Part shown: piece by piece, positions 56,819-64,000 of the stretch
Layout of the letters: each line of letters opens with the position of its first letter
Position numbering within the stretch: position 1 is the first letter of the stretch
The notes under the pieces: model-generated
Told to the model about the DNA's origin: nothing
What the model saw: the letters and a program-made list of their open reading frames with translations, nothing else
The model's database searches: none
Made by a program: the position numbers and the translations under genes
Source: Oceanobacillus oncorhynchi
GTDB lineage: Bacteria; Bacillota; Bacilli; Bacillales; Amphibacillaceae
Direction: 5' to 3'
NCBI RefSeq assembly: GCF_000821065.1
Contig: NZ_CDGG01000001.1
Span: forward strand, 4,402,001-4,466,000
DNA: 64,000 bases

Positions 56819-57916
56819 ATGTCAGACAGAATTAACCATTTATTTGCCGAGCTAAAAAAACAGCAAGCGGACAGTTGTTTTATCAGCTCCAAAGCAAATG
56901 TATATTATTTAAGCGGATACTATACTGATCCGCATGAAAGAGTTATCGGAATCCTTGTTATGGACGGAATCGACCCGATATTTCTATTACCTAAAATGGA
57001 AGAAGATGATGCAAGAAATGCCGGATGGGAGCATTTGATTGTAAGCTATTATGACCATGAAAATCCTTGGCATTCCTTACAGGCGTTCTTAAAGAAACAA
57101 GAAAAAGAACCAGCTGTCATGGCAGTGGAAAAAGACCATCTGACGCTTTACCGTTATAACCAGCTTCAAGAAATCTTCCCGGATGCGGCCTATATAGATG
57201 CCACGCCAGTTATCCAAAATCTGCGTTTAATTAAAACCAAAAAAGAGCATGATTTATTACGGACAGCCGCTGAATTAGCAGATTTAGGTGTTAAAACTGG
57301 TGTGGAAGCCTTAAAAGAAGGTGTCTCCGAACTAGAGGTAGTTGCGACCATTGAGCACACCTTAAAAAAACAGGGTATACGCGAGATGTCCTTTCAGACC
57401 ATGGCTTTATTCGGTTCAAAAACAGCCTCCCCTCACGGAAATCCTGATAAAACGCAGTTAGAGAAAAATAGTTTCGTTCTCTTCGATTTAGGAGTTATTT
57501 ATCAAGGTTATTGCTCTGATATTACAAGGACTGTTGCCTTTGGTAATATCTCAGATGAACAGAAACAGATATATGACACGGTGTTGGAAGCACAAGAAAG
57601 AGCGATAGATGCAAGCAGAACCGGCACTGCAGTCGGCGAATTAGATAAAATCGCAAGAAATTATATTACAGAGCAAGGATACGGTGACTATTTCACACAC
57701 CGGCTTGGGCATGGATTGGGAATTGAAACACACGAATATCCTTCCATGCATAGCGACAACACGCTTCCTATTGAACCGGGAATGTGCTTTACAATTGAGC
57801 CGGGGATTTATGTTCCAAATATTGGCGGCGTAAGAATTGAAGATATGTTATTCACAACGAATTACATGCCTTTAGAACTGACAAAATATCCAAAAACATT
57901 ACAAATTATTTCTTAG
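56819..57916 (+). CDS. M24 metallopeptidase (Xaa-Pro dipeptidase type)
   Basis: 365 residues. A creatinase-like N-terminal domain (residues 1-125) precedes the pita-bread catalytic domain. Metal ligands are visible in DLGVIYQGYCSDITRTVAFG (Asp pair), HRLGHGLGIETHE (His), TIEPGIY (Glu) and GGVRIEDM (Glu). It cleaves Xaa-Pro bonds or short Pro peptides. AGGAGG precedes the ATG, about 8 nt upstream. B. subtilis has several similar enzymes (YqhT, YpdF-like), so I do not assign a symbol. Confidence 0.88.
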   Translation: MSDRINHLFAELKKQQADSCFISSKANVYYLSGYYTDPHERVIGILVMDGIDPIFLLPKMEEDDARNAGWEHLIVSYYDHENPWHSLQAFLKKQEKEPAVMAVEKDHLTLYRYNQLQEIFPDAAYIDATPVIQNLRLIKTKKEHDLLRTAAELADLGVKTGVEALKEGVSELEVVATIEHTLKKQGIREMSFQTMALFGSKTASPHGNPDKTQLEKNSFVLFDLGVIYQGYCSDITRTVAFGNISDEQKQIYDTVLEAQERAIDASRTGTAVGELDKIARNYITEQGYGDYFTHRLGHGLGIETHEYPSMHSDNTLPIEPGMCFTIEPGIYVPNIGGVRIEDMLFTTNYMPLELTKYPKTLQIIS

Positions 57917-57928
57917 TTTTTTCAATTA

Positions 57929-57965
57929 CCAAAACCCCGGTTTGCAAAAGACCAGGGTTTTTTAT
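57929..57965 (+). terminator. Terminator after the Xaa-Pro peptidase gene
   Basis: AAAACCCCGGT and ACCAGGGTTTT form a stem with a mismatch, followed by TTTATT. Confidence 0.7.
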
Positions 57966-58076
57966 TCATTCTGAAATTATTTCAAGCTCGACTGTCAAGC
58001 ATTTTTCGAATTTTAGAATCATTTCATTTGCTTTTTTGACTTTTTTTCGAAATGTTATGTAATTTACATTTATTCG

Positions 58077-58106
58077 TTTGTAACGCTTACAAATCAGGTA
58101 TATAAT
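58077..58106 (+). promoter_or_regulatory. Promoter of the universal stress protein gene with overlapping dyad
   Basis: TTGTAA (58078-58083) and TATAAT (58101-58106) are 17 nt apart, a good sigma-A promoter. The palindrome TTTGTAACGCTTACAAA (58077-58093) overlaps the -35 and is a candidate operator. It resembles the cre pattern but the spacing is one base short. Confidence 0.65.
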
Positions 58107-58130
58107 AATAGTAGAAAGGGGAGATGAATC

Positions 58131-58562
58131 ATGATGGAATATAAAAATATTGTTGTCGCAGTAGATGGATCGAAAGCAGCTGAAAAGGCTTTTACTAAGT
58201 CGCTCGCTGTTGCTAAACGAAATAATGCTCGATTGATTCTTGCTCATGTCGTGGACTCTCGTAATTTCTCAACAGCTGAAGCGTATGACCGTTCTTTATC
58301 CGAAAGAGCAGAGACGTATGCGAAAGAATTATTGGATGATTACGTCAAACAGGCTGAAGCTGCCGGATTAACAGATATTGTCCGCTGCATTGAATATGGG
58401 TCTCCTAAAGTCAAAATTGCTAAAGAAATAGCGGCTAATTTTGAAGCTGATTTAATCATGTGCGGGGCAACCGGGATGAATGCTGTAGAGCGCTTCTTAA
58501 TTGGAAGTGTATCTGAAAGCATTACGAGATATGCCAGCTGCGACGTGCTTGTTACGCGCTAG
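58131..58562 (+). CDS. Universal stress protein, ATP-binding type
   Basis: 143 residues, UspA fold. The start VVAVDGSKAAEKAF and the nucleotide motif GATG followed by nine residues and GS (GATGMNAVERFLIGS) match ATP-binding Usp proteins. It has GGGGAG seven nucleotides before the ATG and its own promoter, with a dyad over the -35, so it is likely induced or repressed by a specific regulator. Confidence 0.93.
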   Translation: MMEYKNIVVAVDGSKAAEKAFTKSLAVAKRNNARLILAHVVDSRNFSTAEAYDRSLSERAETYAKELLDDYVKQAEAAGLTDIVRCIEYGSPKVKIAKEIAANFEADLIMCGATGMNAVERFLIGSVSESITRYASCDVLVTR

Positions 58563-58605
58563 AACTTTTTAAGAATCTTTTTATTTTCCTATTAAAAATG
58601 TATTG

Positions 58606-58651
58606 AAAAAGCCTTTTTACTCGATAAGCTTCATGAGTAAAAAGGCTTTTT
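58606..58651. terminator. Terminator between usp and ackA
   Basis: AAAAAGCCTTTTTACTC and GAGTAAAAAGGCTTTTT form an exact 17-bp stem with a 12-nt loop, so it can serve both convergent genes. Confidence 0.92.
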
Positions 58652-58663
58652 GGGCTGTATATG

Positions 58664-59848
58664 TTATTGACTTAAACGAACGGTATCCCGGGCAATCATT
58701 ACTTCTTCATTTGTCGGAATGACCATTACTTTTACTGGAGAATGCGGGTAGTTGATGAATTGTTCTTTCCCGCGAACATCATTTAGTTTTGGGTCCCAAT
58801 AAATGCCCATGAATTCTAAACCGGTAAGAATTTTTTCACGTATAGCAATGCTATTTTCCCCTACACCTGCAGTGAATATAATTGCATCCACGCCATTCAT
58901 TTTAGCAGCATACGATCCAATATACTTATGAATACGCCCAGCAAACACATTTAATGCAAGCTCAGCTCGTTCATTCGTATCTGCTTCATCCTGAATATCA
59001 CGTAAATCACTAGAGAACCCAGATAATGCCAGCATTCCACTTTCTTTATTTAATACATGCAATACCTCGTCAACTGTTTTCCCAGTACGCTGCATAATAT
59101 AAGGAATCAAGGCAGGGTCAATATTTCCAGATCTTGTCCCCATGGTTACTCCGGCTAGCGGTGTAAAGCCCATTGAAGTATCCATTGATTTCCCATCTTT
59201 AATTGCTGTAACACTGGCGCCATTACCAATATGGCAAGAAATTAAACGAAGACTTTCCAACGGTCTTCCTAAAAGCTCCGCCGCACGCTCAGAAACATAT
59301 TTATGAGAAGTTCCGTGGAATCCATATTTACGAATTCCATAGTCTTCATAATAGTTTCTTGGCAAGCTATATAAATAAGAAGATGCCGGCATAGACTGAT
59401 GGAACGCTGTATCAAATACTGCCACCATTGGAACATCTGGAAGAATTTCTTTAAAAGCATTGATTCCAGTCAAGTTAGCAGGGTTATGCAAAGGAGCCAG
59501 TTCAGATACTTCCTCAATTTTTTGAATTGCTTCATCATCTAATAAAACCGAATCAGAGAAATACTCTCCTCCATGAACAACACGGTGTCCTACCGCATCA
59601 ATCTCATCAAATGATTGAATAATTCCTTGAGAAATTAAAGCATCTAATAACATTTTTACTGCTACACTATGATCTGGAATATCTGTAACTGTTTTTTCTT
59701 CTTCTCCATTTGCTTCCATTTTAAAAACAGATTCTGGTAATCCGATTCTTTCTACTAGGCCGATTGCCGCTACTTCCTCTTCAGGCATTTTTATCAATTG
59801 AAATTTTAAAGATGAACTCCCCGCATTAATTGCTAATACATTACTCAT
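58664..59848 (-). CDS. ackA: Acetate kinase
   Basis: 394 residues from the ATG at 59848; the ATG at 59854 has a closer site GGAG, and either may be used. ASKHA fold: [13 protein letters not shown] at the start, [35 protein letters not shown] and [13 protein letters not shown]. Converts acetyl phosphate and ADP to acetate and ATP, giving overflow metabolism. Downstream of ytxK with 21 nt between the two coding regions. Confidence 0.97.
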   Translation of the reverse strand: MSNVLAINAGSSSLKFQLIKMPEEEVAAIGLVERIGLPESVFKMEANGEEEKTVTDIPDHSVAVKMLLDALISQGIIQSFDEIDAVGHRVVHGGEYFSDSVLLDDEAIQKIEEVSELAPLHNPANLTGINAFKEILPDVPMVAVFDTAFHQSMPASSYLYSLPRNYYEDYGIRKYGFHGTSHKYVSERAAELLGRPLESLRLISCHIGNGASVTAIKDGKSMDTSMGFTPLAGVTMGTRSGNIDPALIPYIMQRTGKTVDEVLHVLNKESGMLALSGFSSDLRDIQDEADTNERAELALNVFAGRIHKYIGSYAAKMNGVDAIIFTAGVGENSIAIREKILTGLEFMGIYWDPKLNDVRGKEQFINYPHSPVKVMVIPTNEEVMIARDTVRLSQ

Positions 59849-59869
59849 TTTCATTCCACTCCTATATTT

Positions 59870-60862
59870 TCATTTAATCCTATTTGGATAGGATGTAAAC
59901 CATTCATTGATTTGTTTGATAATATCTGCCATTGCTTGCGCATTCTTAAATGAAGGCAATTGTACAAGTAACGGCTGCTTCGGTTCTTTTGTACCATACC
60001 CTTTTTTCTGCAGGATTAATACACTTTTCGCCTGATTTTTTGACTTGAAAGATGTTTCCGGCAAGCGGATGACTCCGACAATATGTGCAGTTTCCTGGAA
60101 AAACGCATGCAGCTTGTCCGATTGATCACTGTCAAATAAAAATTCCGGGATAACACCGATAAAAAAGCCGCCCTCTTTTAAATATTTCAAACTCTGCTCT
60201 ATAAATAAATGATGTGCGTAAGAATTTCCTTTATCAGCCTTTAATTGATATTCTTCCGCTGTCACATCATCTGGATAATACCCTACTGGAAGATCTGTGA
60301 CAACCATATCTACAGGCTCTATCAGGAAAGGCCGTAAACTGTCTTGATGATAAAAGCTGATTTCTTTTTTCTGCAAATTGGCATTTAACACAGCCAGCTC
60401 TATCAACGCGGGATCGACTTCAGAAGCATATGCTTTAAAAGGATTTTCCAATTGATTCAAGACGATGGTAAGCAGATTAGCTGTCCCGCCAGCCGGGTCA
60501 AAAAGACTTATTTGCCCTTTTTTATCAATCAGCTTATTTGTCAGGTAGCTGATTAAAAAGCCGACTGTATCAGGCGTCATTAAATGCTGCTGTTGCGAAG
60601 CCCCTTTCATCCCTTTTAAAATAGACAGGCTTAACGCTTTTCGATACGTTTCTGCATCAAATTCTTCTTCATTAACTGTTTGAACCGGTTTTGAAACCTT
60701 GTGCTTTGTAACATCGTCTAACTCATCTTGAGCTCCATCATCTAAGATGATATTTAAAGCGATAATCAAACTTTCCAGATAGGTTTCATTTTTTGCATTT
60801 TGTATGATTTCAGTAACTTCATCTATAGATTTAAATAATTTCTCAACATTTGATTGCTCCAT
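59870..60862 (-). CDS. ytxK: YtxK class I SAM-dependent methyltransferase-like protein
   Basis: 330 residues from the ATG at 60862 (AGGAGG seven nucleotides upstream). It has a helical N-terminal domain, then SAM motif FDPAGGTANLLTI (about residues 140-152) and the catalytic-like DLPVGYYP of N6-adenine type methyltransferases. B. subtilis YtxK is about 329 residues and lies next to ackA, as here. Substrate unknown; relatives are related to type I HsdM. Confidence 0.9.
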   Translation of the reverse strand: MEQSNVEKLFKSIDEVTEIIQNAKNETYLESLIIALNIILDDGAQDELDDVTKHKVSKPVQTVNEEEFDAETYRKALSLSILKGMKGASQQQHLMTPDTVGFLISYLTNKLIDKKGQISLFDPAGGTANLLTIVLNQLENPFKAYASEVDPALIELAVLNANLQKKEISFYHQDSLRPFLIEPVDMVVTDLPVGYYPDDVTAEEYQLKADKGNSYAHHLFIEQSLKYLKEGGFFIGVIPEFLFDSDQSDKLHAFFQETAHIVGVIRLPETSFKSKNQAKSVLILQKKGYGTKEPKQPLLVQLPSFKNAQAMADIIKQINEWFTSYPNRIK

Positions 60863-60895
60863 GGCATGTCCTCCTATCCAAGCTGACAACTTTCT

Positions 60896-60923
60896 ATTTT
60901 AACAATACTTGAGACAGATGTAA
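60896..60923 (-). promoter_or_regulatory. Candidate promoter of ytxK-ackA
   Basis: On the minus strand TTACAT (60923-60918) and TAAAAT (60901-60896) are 16 nt apart, about 35 nt before the ytxK ATG. Confidence 0.45.
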
Positions 60924-61017
60924 AAGGAATTTCTCTTACATATTCTTATATGTTAGCAGTTTACCCAGAAAACACGAACAATAAATCTATTTTTCCTCAA
61001 AACGTTCATTTTTTATG

Positions 61018-61046
61018 TTGATATTTCAACCACTGTCTGCTATAGT
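61018..61046 (+). promoter_or_regulatory. Promoter of the purine riboswitch transcript
   Basis: TTGATA (61018-61023) and TATAGT (61041-61046) are separated by exactly 17 nt, ending a dozen bases before the riboswitch aptamer. Confidence 0.75.
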
Positions 61047-61057
61047 AACTTAAGTGT

Positions 61058-61138
61058 ATTTAACTCGTATATTCTCAGTAATATGGTCTGAGCGTTTCTA
61101 CCTGGTTCCCGTCAAAGAACCGGACTACGTAGTTAAAG
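61058..61138 (+). ncRNA. Purine riboswitch aptamer, guanine-type
   Basis: P1 halves TTTAACTCGTA and TACGTAGTTAAA enclose the conserved core: TAATATGG (P2 loop side), TTTCTACC, then the P3 arm GGTTC-CCGTCAAA-GAACC and GGACTACG. The loop segments ATATGG, CTACC and CCG match the purine aptamer consensus. The base in GGACTACG that pairs with the ligand is C, so a guanine/hypoxanthine ligand is predicted rather than adenine. It precedes a purine permease and adenine deaminase. Confidence 0.93.
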
Positions 61139-61206
61139 TCTATGTTAACTATAGCATTTATTTGGGTTTTGAATTGGTACAATTCTGTTACACATAACTT
61201 TAACTT

Positions 61207-61258
61207 ACAAAGTTCGGAAATACAGGGATATCCTGTTTTTTCCGAACTTTGTTTATTT
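61207..61258 (+). terminator. Riboswitch expression-platform terminator
   Basis: ACAAAGTTCGGAA pairs with TTCCGAACTTTGT, with an inner CAGG/CCTG stem, followed by TTATTTTA. ACTTTAACT (61197-61205) is the exact complement of AGTTAAAGT (61131-61139) in the P1 3' arm, so a competing antiterminator is plausible. Confidence 0.85.
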
Positions 61259-61303
61259 TACGAGACACATCCAACAATTCATTTAGAAGGAGATCGTCAT
61301 CTT

Positions 61304-62620
61304 ATGAAGTTTTCTAACAAACTTAATCAATTCTTTCATTTAACGGAAAACAAAACAGATACACGAACAGAATTGACAGCAGGATTAACTGTGTTTATGA
61401 CCATGCTATACGTTCTTATCATTGTTCCTGGAATGCTGGAGGAAGCGGGGATGCCTGTAGGGCCTATTACTGTTTCCGTCATCCTGATGACAGGAATAGT
61501 CACTATACTAATGGGGTTATACAGTAACCGTCCGTTTGCCCTTGCTCCCGGCCTGGGCTCTGTTGCTTTTTTAGCAGTCACTTTGGTTCTCGCTGAAGGA
61601 ATTCCTTGGCAAACCGCGATGGGTATGGTATTTATCTCAGGTATCCTATTCGTATTATTTACCATCTTCGGTTTAAGAAAATTGATAGTTCGCCTTATTC
61701 CGCCGGCAATCAAATTGTCTATTGGTGCAGGTGTCGGTTTATTTATTGCACTCATCGGTTTTCGAAATGCGGGGCTGGTGGTTGCTGATGAGGGTGCAAA
61801 TTCTCTGCAATTAGGCGATGTCAGCTCCCCCAGTGCTATACTCGCTTTAATTGGATTTCTCATTATGAGTGTTCTTTTAGCACGAAATGTGCGCGGACAT
61901 TTATTAATCGGAATTGCGCTTGTAACCATTATTGGTATTCCAATGGGAGTAACTCAGCTTCCTGAATCCATATTTTCATTACCTGAAAGTCCGGGACCAG
62001 TATTATTTCAATTAAATATCATGGATGCATTAAAAATGGCATATTTCCCATTTATGCTGGCCTTTTTCGTACCGGACTTCTTCTCCAGCCTCGGCACCAT
62101 GCTGGGTGTTGCTGGAAAAGGGAACATGCTGGACAAGAATGGAAACCTGCCGAATATTGATAAGCCTTTCTTAGTGGATGCAGGCGGTACCACCTTGGGC
62201 TCCTTCTTCTCTGTCCCTGTCATGACAACCTATGTGGAATCTGCAGCTGGCGTCGAAGCAGGCGGCCGTACTGGATTAACTGCTGTTTCTACAGGAATTT
62301 TATTTTTAGCAACCTTATTCGTTACGCCGATTATTATGATTATTCCTACAGAAGCAACAGCTCCAGCCTTGATTTTAGTTGGGTTAACCATGCTTTCTTC
62401 TGTTAAAAACATTGATTTCACAGAAGTTACGGAATCATTGCCGGCATTTATTACCATCGTAATCACCATTTTCACTTTTAATTTCGGAAACGGAATTTCT
62501 GCCGGTATTATTATGTATGTTGTTGTAAAAAGCTTGTCTGGCCGGATAAAAGAAGTTCATCCGGGACTGTTTGTTCTTGTTATCCCATTGATTATTTATT
62601 TTATAACCTTAGCAGAATAA
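61304..62620 (+). CDS. pbuG: NCS2-family purine permease (PbuG/PbuO type)
   Basis: 438 residues from the ATG at 61304, chosen for AAGGAG about 11 nt upstream; extending the frame upstream would run into the riboswitch. It starts FHLTENKTDTRTELTAGLTVF, with further family segments YSNRPFALAPGLGSVAFLAV, PDFFSSLGTMLGVAGKG and a central TTYVESAAGVEAGGRTGL. About 12-14 membrane segments. The AzgA/PbuG branch takes up hypoxanthine, guanine and adenine. Regulated by the guanine-type riboswitch upstream. Confidence 0.92.
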   Translation: MKFSNKLNQFFHLTENKTDTRTELTAGLTVFMTMLYVLIIVPGMLEEAGMPVGPITVSVILMTGIVTILMGLYSNRPFALAPGLGSVAFLAVTLVLAEGIPWQTAMGMVFISGILFVLFTIFGLRKLIVRLIPPAIKLSIGAGVGLFIALIGFRNAGLVVADEGANSLQLGDVSSPSAILALIGFLIMSVLLARNVRGHLLIGIALVTIIGIPMGVTQLPESIFSLPESPGPVLFQLNIMDALKMAYFPFMLAFFVPDFFSSLGTMLGVAGKGNMLDKNGNLPNIDKPFLVDAGGTTLGSFFSVPVMTTYVESAAGVEAGGRTGLTAVSTGILFLATLFVTPIIMIIPTEATAPALILVGLTMLSSVKNIDFTEVTESLPAFITIVITIFTFNFGNGISAGIIMYVVVKSLSGRIKEVHPGLFVLVIPLIIYFITLAE

Positions 62621-62641
62621 AGCAACACAAGGAGGAAAAAA

Positions 62642-64000
62642 ATGATGAAATATAGTCGCAACCAAATCGTAGCTGCAGCACGCGGAGATATCAAAATGGA
62701 TTTAGTTATCCGGAATGCACAGCTGGTTAACGTATTTACTGCAGAAGTATATCCTGCCGATATCGGCATAAAAGAAAATCGTTTTAGTGCAATTGCTGCG
62801 TATGAAAATGGCAAACCTTCCTTTCCTATCGAGGGTGAAAAAGAAATCGATGCAAAAGGAAAATATGCCATTCCAGGATTGATTGACTGTCATGTGCATA
62901 TCGAAAGCACAATGGTTACACCAGACATGTTTGCCCGCGAAGTTTTACGTCATGGCACCACAACAGCAGTTATCGACCCGCATGAAATCGGAAATGTCCT
63001 TGGAAAAGAAGGTGTGGAATACATGGCAGCCGCCAGCAGAAATCTGCCCGTACAATTCTTACTTACCATTCCTTCTTGCGTACCAGCGGTCCCAGGTGTG
63101 GAGACAGCTGGGGCAGCATTTGGTCCGGTAGATATTAATGAACTATTAGACTTGCCGGAAGCAGTCGGTGTTGCTGAAGTCATGGATTATGTCGGTGTCA
63201 TTAACCAAGATGATCGAATGGCAGGCATTGTGGAAGCTGGTCTGCAAAAAAATAAGCTGAACGAAGGCCATCTGCCAAGAGTATCAGGAAAAGATTTGCA
63301 CGCCTACCTTGCTGCTGGAGTAAATACAGATCATGAAAGCCGTAAATCAGATGAAATTATTGAGAAATTAAGGGCTGGCATGCTGATCTATATCCGGGAA
63401 TCCAGTGTCAGCCAATTTGCTGACATTGCTGCAGAAGCATGGAAGGTTCTTCCTTACGCTTCCAATATTGCCATGTGTACAGATGATGTGGAACCTAGTG
63501 ATATGCTGAAAAACGGACAAATGAGCCGGGTCGTCCGCCGCTGTATTGAAGAAGGAATTCCCGCACCATTAGCAATTCGCTATGCAAGTTTAAATGGTGC
63601 GGTCCGTTTCGGATTGAGAGATCAGGGAGCGATTGCCTCCGGCTATATCGCCAGCTTCTCCCTTGTCAACTCCCTTGATGAGATGGATATCAACGATGTA
63701 TTTGTCGAAGGAAAACAATTGGTGGAGGAGAAGCATTTAACAGAAACCCTATCCAGTGAAGTACCGCCACTAACAAAAAATACAGTTTCCATCCCTGTAT
63801 TAACAGAAGAAGATTTTCAAATTACTTCACCCGTACAGAACGGAAAAGTAAGAATCAATACGATGGAGATGCTTCCAATCGGTACTACACAGAAAAGAAC
63901 GGTGGAACTGGAAGCTGTAAATGGGGTTATTTCATCTCTCCCAGAGGATTGCCTATATGTTTCAGTAACTGGAAGACATGGGCAAGGTAGAAAACCATTT
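62642..64000 (+). CDS. adeC: Adenine deaminase, 3' end outside window
   Basis: Open for 453 codons to the window edge with no frameshift; the full family length is about 580. GGAGG lies 6 nt before the ATG. Metal and catalytic regions are DCHVHIESTMVTP, HGTTTAVIDPHEIGNVLG, EGHLPRVSGKDLHAYLAAG, GVNTDHES and CTDDVEPSDM, as in the AdeC/Ade amidohydrolase family. It makes hypoxanthine from adenine. Twenty-one nucleotides separate it from the permease gene, so both depend on the same riboswitch transcript. Confidence 0.93.
   Translation, partial: MMKYSRNQIVAAARGDIKMDLVIRNAQLVNVFTAEVYPADIGIKENRFSAIAAYENGKPSFPIEGEKEIDAKGKYAIPGLIDCHVHIESTMVTPDMFAREVLRHGTTTAVIDPHEIGNVLGKEGVEYMAAASRNLPVQFLLTIPSCVPAVPGVETAGAAFGPVDINELLDLPEAVGVAEVMDYVGVINQDDRMAGIVEAGLQKNKLNEGHLPRVSGKDLHAYLAAGVNTDHESRKSDEIIEKLRAGMLIYIRESSVSQFADIAAEAWKVLPYASNIAMCTDDVEPSDMLKNGQMSRVVRRCIEEGIPAPLAIRYASLNGAVRFGLRDQGAIASGYIASFSLVNSLDEMDINDVFVEGKQLVEEKHLTETLSSEVPPLTKNTVSIPVLTEEDFQITSPVQNGKVRINTMEMLPIGTTQKRTVELEAVNGVISSLPEDCLYVSVTGRHGQGRKPF

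Noticed and set aside
58077..58093. CcpA site over the usp promoter
   Set aside because: The palindrome is one base short of the cre spacing, so it is reported only as an unassigned operator.
61336..61929. 197-codon open frame on the minus strand
   Set aside because: Antisense to the purine permease; a common artefact opposite hydrophobic genes.

Overview
The window looks like chromosomal DNA from a low-GC, endospore-forming member of the Bacillaceae, probably in the Oceanobacillus/Virgibacillus neighbourhood. This rests on sporulation genes (a spoVA2-type operon, ytrH/ytrI, a YjcZ-type peptide), a diaminopimelate branch using acetylated intermediates (dapH, dapL, patA), RNase J1, the Firmicute RNA polymerase epsilon subunit, and gene order recalled from Bacillus subtilis. 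I saw no rRNA, tRNA, CRISPR array, prophage or intact insertion sequence.

Layout. 1-3.2 kb: leftward pdhA-pdhB (pdhB runs off the left edge) and the lipoprotein gene ykyA. 3.6-7.2 kb: rightward def, a 28-residue cationic peptide ORF, rpoY-rnjA and a methyltransferase. 7.3-15.1 kb: leftward ktrC, a heterodimeric ABC exporter, a YkuV-like thioredoxin, dapH-dapL and ykuL. 15.6-24.4 kb: mixed short units (YkuE-like phosphoesterase, SCO protein, ykyB, an FbpB-like peptide, patA, signal peptidase I, a YjcZ-type peptide, a KtrB/KtrD potassium channel, a YwpF-like protein, an NfrA-like reductase). 24.6-28.4 kb: the spoVA2-type operon (DUF1657, YhcN-like lipoprotein, SpoVAC, SpoVAD, SpoVAEb, DUF1657, DUF421 protein). 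28.5-34.2 kb: leftward YogA-like dehydrogenase, ArsA-like ATPase, a small CC-ending protein, cstA and a permease. 34.6-50.8 kb: a leftward core-metabolism block, citZ-icd-mdh, fxsA, pfkA-pyk, accD-accA, malic enzyme and dnaE. 51-60.9 kb: ytrH-ytrI, nrnA, ytpI, ytoI, ytkL, a PspA homologue, an Xaa-Pro peptidase, a universal stress protein, ytxK-ackA. 61-64 kb: a purine riboswitch controlling an NCS2 purine permease and adenine deaminase (runs off the right edge).

How it fits together. The core genes join pyruvate kinase, pyruvate dehydrogenase, citrate synthase, isocitrate and malate dehydrogenases, malic enzyme, acetyl-CoA carboxylase and acetate kinase, so much of the pyruvate/acetyl-CoA node lies here. 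KtrC and the KtrB/KtrD-type channel can form a potassium uptake system. DapH, PatA and DapL supply the acetyl branch to diaminopimelate.

Less ordinary content: a DUF421 protein whose C-terminus repeats the DUF1657 pattern, the cationic peptide ORF upstream of rpoY, an upstream mini-ORF and dyad before the signal peptidase gene, several perfect intergenic dyads, and two families of degenerate dispersed repeats in the larger gaps. I found no clearly unprecedented multi-gene system; the spoVA2-type operon is the most coherent specialised one.
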